A stretch of DNA of 64,000 nucleotides from CAVSEK01 sp963726975 (GTDB lineage Bacteria; Actinomycetota; Actinomycetes; Mycobacteriales; SCTD01): the NCBI GenBank assembly GCA_963726975.1, contig CAVSEK010000009.1, positions 65,652 through 129,651 on the forward strand, in the 5' to 3' direction. Positions 55,466 through 63,102 of this stretch are shown in pieces. How positions within the stretch are numbered: the first letter of the stretch is position 1; each line of letters starts with the position of its first letter. The notes beneath the pieces are model-generated. The model made no database searches, was not told the DNA's origin, and was given only the letters and a program-made list of their open reading frames with translations. The position numbers were made by a program, and so were the translations under genes.

Positions 55466-56259
55466 GTGAGCACTCCCGACAGCGCCGGCCCGCGAGGCGG
55501 TCGGCGGAGCCGGCCGACCTGCGGCGCACCCTGCCCGACGGCACCCAGCGGGTGCCGGGCCCGGGTCAGGTCGCGTCGTCGCTCGTGCAGGTGCTGCCGC
55601 GCGTGCCCGGGATGCTGCTGGCGACGGTGCGCTACGGCCGGCGCCGGCCCGGGGGTGCACCACGTCTTCCGCGACGGCACCGGCGCGCCCTCCTGCCCGG
55701 ACCTCGGACTCGGTCGTGGCCCGGCGACCCCGGCACGGTGCTGCGGCGGCGGCACGGCCGTGGTGCGCTCTACCGCCGGGTCCTACCAGCGTCGCCGTGC
55801 AGGACGCGCGGACCGGGGCCGGAGGGAGTTGACGCTCAAGTCGTCGTCGACCTCCAGACCGGGCCTCGCCCACCGAGGTGTCGGTCTTCGAGCCCGTGCC
55901 CGGGACGGCCGCGGGCCCCGGCGCCGAGATGGCCGGTGCGGATGCCCGGACCGTGGGACGCGCCGGTGCGCATCGTCGAAGCGCACCGCCTACGTCCTTC
56001 CGGCTCGCGACGCTCCGCGGGCACATGGAGGCGGGGGAGATCGAGTTCTCCGCCCGCTGGGGACGGCGGCACGCTGGTCTTCGCCATCGAGTCCTGGGCC
56101 CGCAGCGGCGACCGGCTCTACGACCTCGTCTACCACCGGCTGCCGCTGCTGCGCGAGATGCAGCTGCACATGTGGACGCACGTCTGCGAGGAGGTCGTCC
56201 GGCTCGTCGGCGGACGCGCGCCCGACGGCGTCCAGGTGCTCACCGAGCGCTGGGGCTGA
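55466..56259 (+). CDS. DUF1990-like protein 1, many frameshifts
   Basis: About 265 residues when joined. Visible segments are LRRTLPDGTQRVPGPGQVASSLVQVLPRVPGMLLATVRYGRR, LTLKSVVVDLQT, VRIVEAHRTSFRLATLRGHMEAGEIEFSA and the intact end GGTLVFAIESWARSGDRLYDLVYHRLPLLREMQLHMWTHVCEEVVRL. The last resembles the 'vWxxI' half of DUF1990 proteins. At least six indels are needed between 55500 and 56050. GTG 55466 follows a TAGGGC -10-like box by 5 bases. Function unknown. Confidence 0.6.
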
Positions 56260-56260
56260 C

Positions 56261-56978
56261 GTGGTCGACGTCCGGCTCCTGGGCCGACCTCGACGTGCGG
56301 CGCGAGCTCGCTGCCCTCCACGACGTCCCGGTCAACTACGAGCTGGACGGCCGGCCCTCCCGCGAGCAGGGCTGGACCTTCGACGACTACTGCCGGCGGC
56401 TGCCGCCCGAGGAGCCGGGCGACCCCGTGCCCGGGGGGCCGTACGAGCTCGCCTGCCGGCTCGTCCGCGACTACGAGTTCGCCGACCCGAGCATCGTCCG
56501 CGCGGTCTGGTTGCCGGACGAGGAGCTCGACGGGCGCACCATGCTGCTCGAGGGCCGTTTCCTCGTGCTGCGCTTCCTGCTCGGCGTGCGGGTGTCGCAG
56601 GTCGTCGACGAGACCGGCGAGGAGGACGGGCACCCCGTACGGGTGTGGGGCTGGTGCTACCGCACGCTGTCGGGCCACCTCGAGGCCGGCGAGATGTGCT
56701 ACCGGGTGGTGAAGCGGCTGACACCGGCGAGGTGCCTTCCGGGTGTCGCGCTACGTGCGCGGGGAGGCCATCCCGAACCCGGTCGTCCGTGCCGGCTGGG
56801 CCACCTTCGGGCGGCTCATGCAGGTGGTCTTCGTGCGCCGCTCGCTGGCCCGCATGGAGCGGCTCGTGGAGGCCGAGATGCTCGCCGGTCGCGACACCGC
56901 CGGGGTGCCGCTGGCGGGGGACCGGATCGGCGTCGAGCGCGGTCGGCCCGGCTCGTCGCCCGCTGCCGGGGGGCAGGG
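56261..56978 (+). CDS. DUF1990 family protein 2, frameshifted
   Basis: About 235 residues. GTG 56261 is one base after the previous stop. An extra C near 56280 joins VVDVRLWADLDVRRELAALHDVPVNYELDGRPS. The DUF1990 core RFLVLRFLLGVRVSQVVDE, VRVWGWCYRTLSGHLEAGEMCYRV and YVRGEAIPNPVVRAGWATFGRLMQVVFVRRSLARM is clear. A second indel lies near 56725. The true stop is uncertain because the last frame stays open over the antisense yaaA gene. Role unknown. Confidence 0.68.
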
Positions 56979-57719
56979 TCAGCGGGCGCTGGCGAGGCCG
57001 CTCAGCACGAGGTCGACCCCGCGGCCGCGCACCTCGACGGCGTCGCACAGGTCGCGACCGGCCTCGGCGACGTCGCCGACGGACCGGGCGCCCGTCTCGC
57101 AGAGCACCCGGGCCAGGCGCCCCTTGGTCCACTTGTTGTCGTGGCTGACGGTGGTGCGCCGCCCGTCGACCTCGCGGAGCACCCGCACCGTCACGGCCCC
57201 CGGGACCCGGGCGAGCGCGGCGTACGCCGCGCTCCGCAGGTCGACGACCAGGCCGCGGGCGGCGGCCAGCTCGGGCTCGAGCACCGGTCGCCAGAGCGCG
57301 GCGAGCCCGCCGACCCCGGGCAGCGAGGTCGCGCCGGACAGCCGGTAGGCCGGCACCCGGTCGCGCGGGCCGAGCAGGCCGAAGAGCGCGCTCGCCACCA
57401 CGAGGGAGGCGTCGGCCCGCCGCCGGGCGGCCCCGCTGAGCGAGGGGTAGTCGAGGTTGTCGTAGACGACACCGGTGTAGCGGCGCAGCGCGGGCAGCGT
57501 CGCGGAGGTGAGCAGCGCGGCGTCGAGCGCGACCTGGTCGGCGGGGCAGCCCAGCGCCCGCTGCAGGGCGGCCGGGTCGGCGACCGCGAGCCGCGCCAGG
57601 GCGTCGACGAGCCGCTCCCGCACCGGGGTCAGGGCCGGCCGGGACAGCGCGGCGAGGTCCAGCGGGGGGCCGTCCCCGCCGCGGGCCTTGCCCTCCGACG
57701 GCGGCAGCAGCACGAGCAC
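56979..57719 (-). CDS. yaaA: YaaA family peroxide-stress protein
   Basis: 246 residues of the YaaA/DUF328 family, which limits free iron and DNA damage during peroxide stress in E. coli. The signature start VLLPPSEGKARGGDG is followed by YTGVVYDNLDYPSLS, RLSGATSLPG, VDLRSAAYAAL and VSHDNKWTKGRLAR. GTG 57719 is chosen because a TAGCGT -10-like box (57733-57728) lies 8 bases upstream and the protein then begins at the family N-terminus; a longer form from 57773 would add a non-conserved extension. Confidence 0.9.
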   Translation of the reverse strand: MLVLLPPSEGKARGGDGPPLDLAALSRPALTPVRERLVDALARLAVADPAALQRALGCPADQVALDAALLTSATLPALRRYTGVVYDNLDYPSLSGAARRRADASLVVASALFGLLGPRDRVPAYRLSGATSLPGVGGLAALWRPVLEPELAAARGLVVDLRSAAYAALARVPGAVTVRVLREVDGRRTTVSHDNKWTKGRLARVLCETGARSVGDVAEAGRDLCDAVEVRGRGVDLVLSGLASAR

Positions 57720-57785
57720 GGCCGGGCACGCTAGCGCGGCCGCCGGGGTCACCGGCGGGCCGCTCGTCCCCACCCCGCGCCTGGC

Positions 57786-57791
57786 TAGGCT
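57786..57791 (+). promoter_or_regulatory. -10 box for proS and C-rich leader
   Basis: TAGGCT, giving a leader of about 100 bases before GTG 57897, unlike the leaderless genes nearby. The leader is extremely C-rich (57810-57880) with Pro codons in one frame. Confidence 0.5.
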
Positions 57792-57896
57792 CGACCGTCC
57801 GGGGGATTCTCCCGCCGCCCCCCGCCGCCCCGTGCCGCCCCCCCACGCAGCCCCCTACAGCCCCCCACAGCCCTCGCCGCGCCCCTGGAGGCACCC

Positions 57897-59642
57897 GTGC
57901 TCCGCATGTCCACCCTGTTCCTGCGCACCCTGCGCGAGGACCCGGCGGACGCGGAGGTGCCGTCGCACCGTCTCCTGGTCCGCGCCGGCTACGTCCGCCG
58001 CGTCGCGCCCGGCATCTACACCTGGCTGCCGCTCGGGCTCAAGGTCCTCGACCGGGTCGCGCGGGTCGTGCGCGAGGAGATGGACCGCATGGGCGGGCAG
58101 GAGGTGCTCTTCCCGGCGCTGCTGCCCCGCGAGCACTACGAGACCTCCGGCCGCTGGACGGAGTACGGCGACCTGCTCTTCCGCCTCAAGGACAGGAAGG
58201 GCGGCGACTACCTGCTCGCCCCCACCCACGAGGAGCTGTTCACCACGCTGGTGAAGGGCCAGTGCAGCTCCTACAAGGACCTGCCCGTCGTGCTCTACCA
58301 GGTGCAGACCAAGTACCGCGACGAGGCCCGTCCCCGCGCCGGTGTGCTGCGCGGCCGCGAGTTCCTCATGAAGGACAGCTACTCCTTCGACGTGGGCGAC
58401 GAGGGTCTGCAGACGGCGTACGACGACCACCGCGTCGCCTACCAGCGGATCTTCGAGCGGCTCGGCCTGGACTACCGGATCGTGTCGGCGGTCAGCGGCG
58501 CGATGGGCGGCTCCGCGTCCGAGGAGTTCCTCGCGCCCGCGCCGACCGGCGAGGACACCTTCGTGTCGTGCACGTCGTGCGACTACGCCGCCAACACCGA
58601 GGCCGTGCAGGTGCGCGGGCCGCAGGAGTCCGACCCGGCGGCGCAGCCGCCGCTGCAGGTGCTGGACACCCCGGGCACGCCGACGATCGCCACGCTCGTG
58701 ACGGCGGTGCAGGCGCTCGGGATCGACGTCGAGGCCGGCGGCACGCTCAAGAACGTCGTCGTGACGCTCGTGCACCCCGACGGCCGGCGCGAGCCGCTCG
58801 TCGTCGGCGTGCCCGGCGACCGCGAGGTCGACGTCAAGCGGCTGGAGGCCAACGTGAGCCCGGCGACCGTCGAGCCGGCCGACGTCGACGCGGTCCCCGG
58901 CCTGGTCAAGGGCTACATCGGCCCGCAGGGGCTGCCCGCGGGGCTGCGCTACGTCGTCGACCCGCTGGTCGTGCGCGGCTCGTCGTGGGTCACCGGCGCC
59001 AACGAGCAGGGCAAGCACGCCGCGCACGTGGTGCTGGGGCGCGACTTCGAGGCCTCGGGCGTCGTGCCCGCGGCCGAGGTGCGCGAGGGCGACCTGTGCT
59101 CGCGCTGCGGCAGCCCGCTCACGATCGGCCGGGGCATCGAGATCGGCCACATCTTCCAGCTGGGCCGCAAGTACGCCGACGCCTTCGGGCTCGACGTCCT
59201 CGGCCCCGACGGCAAGCCGACCCGGGTGACGATGGGGTCGTACGGCATCGGGGTCTCCCGGGCGGTCGCGGCGATCGCCGAGCAGTCCCACGACGACAAG
59301 GGCCTGGTCTGGCCGCGCGGCGTCGCGCCGGCCGACGTCCACGTCGTCGCGGTCGGCAAGGGCGAGCAGGGCGCGGTGGCCGAGCGGGTGGCCGCGGGGC
59401 TGGAGGGCGAGGGCCTCGCCGTGCTGCTGGACGACCGCGGCGGCTCGCCGGGGGTGGCCTTCAAGGACGCCGAGCTGCTCGGCCTGCCGACGGTCGTCGT
59501 CGTCGGCAAGGCGCTCGCCGACGGGCTCGTCGAGGTCCGCGACCGGCGCAGCGGCACGTCGCGCACGGTGGCGCTGGAGGAGGTCGTGCGGGCCGTCGCC
59601 GACGAGGTGCGGGCCGACCGGCCCGCGGGTGCGGTCGGCTGA
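57897..59642 (+). CDS. proS: Prolyl-tRNA synthetase
   Basis: 581 residues, bacterial (ProS type 1) class with an INS editing domain. Class II motifs are: motif 1 GIYTWLPLGLKVLDRVARVVREEMDRMGGQEVLFP, motif 2 YRDEARPRAGVLRGREFLMKD and motif 3 GSYGIGVSRAVAAIAEQ. INS lies about residues 225-390. GTG 57897 has a GGAGG site. It is followed by a YbaK-type deacylase that hydrolyses Cys-tRNA(Pro) formed by this enzyme class. Confidence 0.97.
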   Translation: MLRMSTLFLRTLREDPADAEVPSHRLLVRAGYVRRVAPGIYTWLPLGLKVLDRVARVVREEMDRMGGQEVLFPALLPREHYETSGRWTEYGDLLFRLKDRKGGDYLLAPTHEELFTTLVKGQCSSYKDLPVVLYQVQTKYRDEARPRAGVLRGREFLMKDSYSFDVGDEGLQTAYDDHRVAYQRIFERLGLDYRIVSAVSGAMGGSASEEFLAPAPTGEDTFVSCTSCDYAANTEAVQVRGPQESDPAAQPPLQVLDTPGTPTIATLVTAVQALGIDVEAGGTLKNVVVTLVHPDGRREPLVVGVPGDREVDVKRLEANVSPATVEPADVDAVPGLVKGYIGPQGLPAGLRYVVDPLVVRGSSWVTGANEQGKHAAHVVLGRDFEASGVVPAAEVREGDLCSRCGSPLTIGRGIEIGHIFQLGRKYADAFGLDVLGPDGKPTRVTMGSYGIGVSRAVAAIAEQSHDDKGLVWPRGVAPADVHVVAVGKGEQGAVAERVAAGLEGEGLAVLLDDRGGSPGVAFKDAELLGLPTVVVVGKALADGLVEVRDRRSGTSRTVALEEVVRAVADEVRADRPAGAVG

Positions 59643-60121
59643 GCCGCCCGCCGGGCGGTGGCACCCCCGCCCTCGCGCTGCTCGCGCGCGAGGGCGTGCC
59701 GCACGAGGTCCACGCGTACGAGGTGGGCGGCCCCGGCGCCTACGGCGAGCAGGCCGCGCGGGCGCTCGGCGTCGAACCGGAGCGGATGCTCAAGACGCTG
59801 CTCGCCGACCTCGACGGCGAGCTCGTCTGCGCGGTCGTGCCGGTGGCGGGCTCGCTCGACCTCAAGGCGCTGGCGACCGCCCTGGGCGGCAAGCGCGCCG
59901 CGCTGGCCCAGCGCGGCCGGGCCGAGCGCTCCAGCGGCTCCGTCGTCGGCGGGATCAGCCCGCTCGGGCAGCGCACCGCGCTGCGGACCGCCGTCGACGA
60001 GACCGTGCAGCTGTTCGACGCGGTCCTCGTCTCGGCGGGTCGCCGCGGGCTGTCGGTCGAGCTGGCGCCGGCCGACCTGGTCCGGCTCACCGGCGCGGTC
60101 CTCGCCGACCTGGCCCGGTGA
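59639..60121 (+). CDS. ybaK: YbaK/EbsC-type Cys-tRNA(Pro) deacylase
   Basis: 160 residues. The YbaK fold is shown by LALLAREGVPHEVHAYEVGG, ALGVEPERMLKTLLADLDGELVCAVVPVAGSLDLKALA, GSVVGGISPLGQRTALRTAVDE and VSAGRRGLSVELAPADLV. The catalytic Lys is in MLKTLL. The only fitting start is CTG 59639, overlapping the proS stop (CTGA), since no ATG or GTG precedes the domain in frame; a missed indel is possible. Its role pairs directly with proS. Confidence 0.9.
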   Translation: MSRPPGGGTPALALLAREGVPHEVHAYEVGGPGAYGEQAARALGVEPERMLKTLLADLDGELVCAVVPVAGSLDLKALATALGGKRAALAQRGRAERSSGSVVGGISPLGQRTALRTAVDETVQLFDAVLVSAGRRGLSVELAPADLVRLTGAVLADLAR

Positions 60122-60135
60122 GGGACGATCCCGGG

Positions 60136-61227
60136 GTGGCGCACACCGAGCAGGAGCTCCAGGGCCTCGCGCGGGCCAGCCGCCGCTGGTTGAGCGGCCG
60201 GTGGACCGACCCGGCCGACGGGCTGGCCGCCTTGCAGGCCGAGCTGCGGCCGGGCGACACCAGCGACCGCTACGGCGAGGGCGGGGTCGTCGCCGAGGTC
60301 GAGGAGCAGGTGCGCGCGCTGCTCGGCGCGCCGGCCGCCGTGCTGTGCCCCAGCGGCACGCTCGCGCAGCAGGTCGCGCTGCGGCACTGGTGCGCCGCCC
60401 GGCCGCACGTCGGGCTGCACGCCACCGCCCACCCCGTCCTGCACGAGGACGACGCGCTGCCGGTGGTGCAGGGGCTCGTCCCCGTGGTCGTGGGCGACCG
60501 GCCCGACCTCGCCGCGGTGCAGGCCGCGCACGCGCGGACCCCGCTCGGGGCGCTGCTCGTCGAGCTGCCGCAGCGCGAGACCGGCGGCGACCTGCTGGCC
60601 CTGGACGAGCTCGCGGCGCTGTCCGCGTGGTGCCGGGCGTCCGGTGTGCGGCTGCACCTGGACGGCGCGCGGCTGTGGGAGTGCGGCCCGGCGTACGCCC
60701 CGGCGACGTACGCCGACGTCGTCGCGCTGGCCGACTCGGCGTACGTCTCGCTCTACAAGGGCCTCGGCGCGCACGCCGGCGCGGTGCTCGTCGGGCCGCC
60801 GGACCTCGTCGCGGCCGCCCGCGTCTGGCGGCACCGCCTCGGCGGCACCCTGCCTGCCCTGTGGCCGATGGCGCTCGGCGCGCGGCGCGGGTTGCGCGAG
60901 GCCCTGCCGCAGATGCCCGCCCGCGTCGCGCACGCGCAGGCGCTGGCCGCAGCCCTGGGGGAGCGGGGCGTCGAGGTGCGGGTGCCGCCGGTCGTGCCGC
61001 TGCTGCACGTCGTCCTGCCCGGAGCGCCGGAGCAGGTGCAGGAGGGCCTCGTCGCCGTGTCGCAGGACAGCGGGGTGTGGCTGGGCCGGGCGGCCCCGGG
61101 GCCGCGCCCGGGCACGAGCCAGGTCGAGCTGACGGTCGCCGGTGCCGGGCTGGAGGTGTCGCCGCAGGAGGGCGCGGCGCTGCTCGCGCGGGTCGCCGCG
61201 CGGCTCCGGGACGGAGGACCTGCCTAG
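60136..61227 (+). CDS. Threonine aldolase-like PLP enzyme
   Basis: 363 residues of the beta-eliminating lyase family. The PLP Lys is in SLYKGLGAHAGAVL, the substrate region is LHLDGARLWECGPAY, and CPSGTLAQQVALRHW binds the cofactor phosphate. It is probably a low-specificity L-threonine aldolase making glycine and acetaldehyde. GTG 60136. The stop overlaps a small minus-strand gene. Confidence 0.88.
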   Translation: MAHTEQELQGLARASRRWLSGRWTDPADGLAALQAELRPGDTSDRYGEGGVVAEVEEQVRALLGAPAAVLCPSGTLAQQVALRHWCAARPHVGLHATAHPVLHEDDALPVVQGLVPVVVGDRPDLAAVQAAHARTPLGALLVELPQRETGGDLLALDELAALSAWCRASGVRLHLDGARLWECGPAYAPATYADVVALADSAYVSLYKGLGAHAGAVLVGPPDLVAAARVWRHRLGGTLPALWPMALGARRGLREALPQMPARVAHAQALAAALGERGVEVRVPPVVPLLHVVLPGAPEQVQEGLVAVSQDSGVWLGRAAPGPRPGTSQVELTVAGAGLEVSPQEGAALLARVAARLRDGGPA

Positions 61228-61385
61228 GCGGCGATCCGGCGGGCGATGAGCAGGTGGGCCTCGAGCCGCCGCTCGAGCTCGGTGGGGTCGAGCCAGCGCT
61301 GCAGGGCGCGGTCGGTGGACGGCCGGGGCAGGGGGAGGTCGCGCAGCGCGCTGAGCACCGCGGTGCTCTCGTCGGTGAGGGTCAT
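61224..61385 (-). CDS. 53-residue hypothetical protein
   Basis: ATG 61385, with a GAGGAC site 7 bases upstream, to stop 61224. The sequence is mostly helical and charged (LTDESTAVLSALRDLPLP, then DPTELERRLEAHLLIARRIAA). It lies just after two ferritin-like genes on the same strand, so it could belong to that operon. No known family recognised. Confidence 0.45.
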   Translation of the reverse strand: MTLTDESTAVLSALRDLPLPRPSTDRALQRWLDPTELERRLEAHLLIARRIAA

Positions 61386-61433
61386 GCCCGCGTCCTCGGG
61401 CGGCGGGGGTCACGGCCGCATGGCCCGGCGGGA

Positions 61434-61889
61434 CTAGTCCGGCGGTGGAGGGGGCGCGACCACCCCGGGGAAGGCGGTGGTGGGCGCGCCGCCGGGCACC
61501 AGCTCGGCGCGCCACCGGGCGGCCCGCACGGCCGTCTCGGCCAGCCCGCTCGCGCCGAGCCGCCGCAGGCCCTCGTCGTCGGTGCCCAGGACGAGGTCGC
61601 GCCAGCGCACGCCGAGCCCCTCCTCGACCCGCACGGCCAGCGCGAGGGCCTGCTCCGGGGTGTCGGCGACGGCGTCGTAGGCCGGCGCGGTCCCCGGGGT
61701 GCCCGCGCCGCGAGCGACGAGCAGCGCGCGGACCTCGTCGCGGCGGGCCCGGTGGGCGGTGTCGGCGGCCCGGGCCCGCTCGCGCAGCGGGTCGGCGAGG
61801 CGGGCGCCGAGGACGCCGTAGGCGTAGACGGTCGCGTGCTCGGCCTCGAGCAGGGCGGTGAGCAGCCGCACCTCGTCGCGGGCGGTCAC
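61434..61889 (-). CDS. DUF4439 ferritin-like protein
   Basis: 151 residues. Four-helix ferritin-like features: LLTALLEAEHATVYAYGVLGARLADPLR (E-x2-H in helix 1) and DTAHRARRDEVRALLVARG. The end is Pro-rich. The family is common in actinobacteria and thought to bind metal. GTG 61889 overlaps the stop of the preceding gene. Confidence 0.82.
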   Translation of the reverse strand: MTARDEVRLLTALLEAEHATVYAYGVLGARLADPLRERARAADTAHRARRDEVRALLVARGAGTPGTAPAYDAVADTPEQALALAVRVEEGLGVRWRDLVLGTDDEGLRRLGASGLAETAVRAARWRAELVPGGAPTTAFPGVVAPPPPPD

Positions 61890-62403
61890 GCCAGCGCCAC
61901 GTCGTGCGAGGCCTCGCTCGCGGCGATGCTGGCGAGCAGGGCGGCCAGGGGCCGGGAGGCCCCGGGGACGGCGGCGGCGCCGTCCGTGGCCGCCTGCGCC
62001 TCGACCGCGCGCAGCCCCGCGAGCGTCGGCACCGGCGTCGCGGGCCTCGTCCCGGGCGGGGCCGGGGTCGACGCAGGGGACAGCGTCGGGGCGGGCGTCG
62101 CGGGCGGGCCGGTCACCGCGCGGCCAGGTGGTCGGCGTGCTCGGCGCGCAGCGCGGCCAGCACCGCGGCGCGCGCCGGCGAGGTGGCCAGGAGCGCGTCG
62201 TACGCCTGGAGCAGCGCCACCTCGCGCTGGGCCGCCGCGGCGCGCAGCGCGTCGTCCGGGTCGGGCGCCGCGGGCCGGTCCTCGCCGGTGCAGGCGACCA
62301 GCGGGACCGTCAGGGGCAGGACGAGGGCCCCGCGCAGGACGCTCCGGCGGCTCGGCGCCGCGCGGTGCGGGGTCGGGCCGGCCACCGGGCCAGGCAACCA
62401 CAC
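61886..62403 (-). CDS. Tat-type lipoprotein with ferritin-like helices, interrupted
   Basis: The first frame (GTG 62403 to TGA 62113) has a twin-arginine signal and lipobox, SRRSVLRGALVLPLTVPLVAC, then helices AAAQREVALLQAYDALLATSPARAAVLAALRAEHADHLAAR. The next frame, reached by GTGA overlap at 62116, has LAGLRAVEAQAATDGAAAVPGASRPLAALLASIAASEASHDVALA. Together they look like one ferritin-like lipoprotein of about 172 residues broken by an indel. Two coupled genes (62403-62113 and 62116-61886) remain possible. Located outside the membrane, perhaps binding metal. Confidence 0.65.
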
Positions 62404-62468
62404 GGCGCGCCCTCCCGGCCCCGCGCGGACCCGCGCCCGGGACCCGCCCGCGGGACCCGGGGGGCGAC

Positions 62469-62474
62469 TACCCT
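62469..62474 (+). promoter_or_regulatory. -10 box for rimP-nusA
   Basis: TACCCT, with an AGGAGG ribosome site (62525-62530) 9 bases before GTG 62540. The start of the rimP-nusA-infB operon in most bacteria. Confidence 0.5.
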
Positions 62475-62539
62475 CGGCCCTGCCGCCGGCGCGCGCCCCG
62501 CCTGCCCGCCGGTCCGACAACTGCAGGAGGAGCCCGTCC

Positions 62540-63102
62540 GTGTCCGCCCCGGTCGTCGCCCGCCTGTCCGCGCTGCTCGCGCCCGTCGTGGAGGGCACCG
62601 GGCACGACCTCGAGGGGCTGGAGGTCACGCCCGCCGGGCGGCGCCGCGTCGTGCGGATGCTCGTCGACCGCGACGGCGGGACGACGCTCGACGACGTGGC
62701 CGAGGTCTCCCGGGTGGTCTCCGAGGCGCTGGACGACATCGACGCCCGCGAGCCGGCGCTGCTGGCGGGGGCGTACGTCCTGGAGGTCGGCTCGCCCGGC
62801 GTCGACCGGCCGCTGACGCTGGCGCGGCACTGGCGGCGCAACCGCGGTCGCCTGGTGCTGGCGACCCTGCACGACGGCAGCACCGCGCAGGGACGGGTGG
62901 GCGAGGTCACCGACACCTCCGTGCGCCTGGGCGAGCGCGACCTCGCGCTCGCCGACGTCGCCCGCGGCCAGGTGCAGGTGGAGTTCAACCGGCGCGAGAC
63001 AGGGACGACCCCGACGGCCGACCCCGACGACCTGGCCGACGACCTGGCCCACGACCTGGCCCACGACCTGGCCACGACGACGACGAGGAGGAGGACCCGT
63101 GA
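62540..63102 (+). CDS. rimP: Ribosome maturation factor RimP, frameshifted at the tail
   Basis: About 187 residues. RimP acts early in 30S assembly. The conserved core is GHDLEGLEVTPAGRRRVVRMLVDRDGG, DDVAEVSRVVSEALD, YVLEVGSPGVDRPLT and HWRRNRGRLV. The tail is acidic: four 12-bp units encode DLAD-DLAH-DLAH-DLAH. The fourth unit lacks one C, which throws the frame off; restoring it gives DDDEEEDP and a stop at 63102 that overlaps the nusA GTG. Confidence 0.93.
63029..63075 (+). repeat. 12-bp tandem repeat at the rimP tail
   Basis: GACCTGGCCSAC repeated: 63029-63040, 63041-63052, 63053-63064 and an 11-base last copy 63065-63075 missing a C. Confidence 0.9.

Noticed and set aside
55994..56181. 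Short minus-strand frames over the DUF1990 region
   Set aside because: They have no conserved features and oppose a real, though damaged, coding frame.
57792..57896. T-box riboswitch upstream of proS
   Set aside because: I could not find the conserved T-box sequence or a terminator/antiterminator pair in this short C-rich leader.
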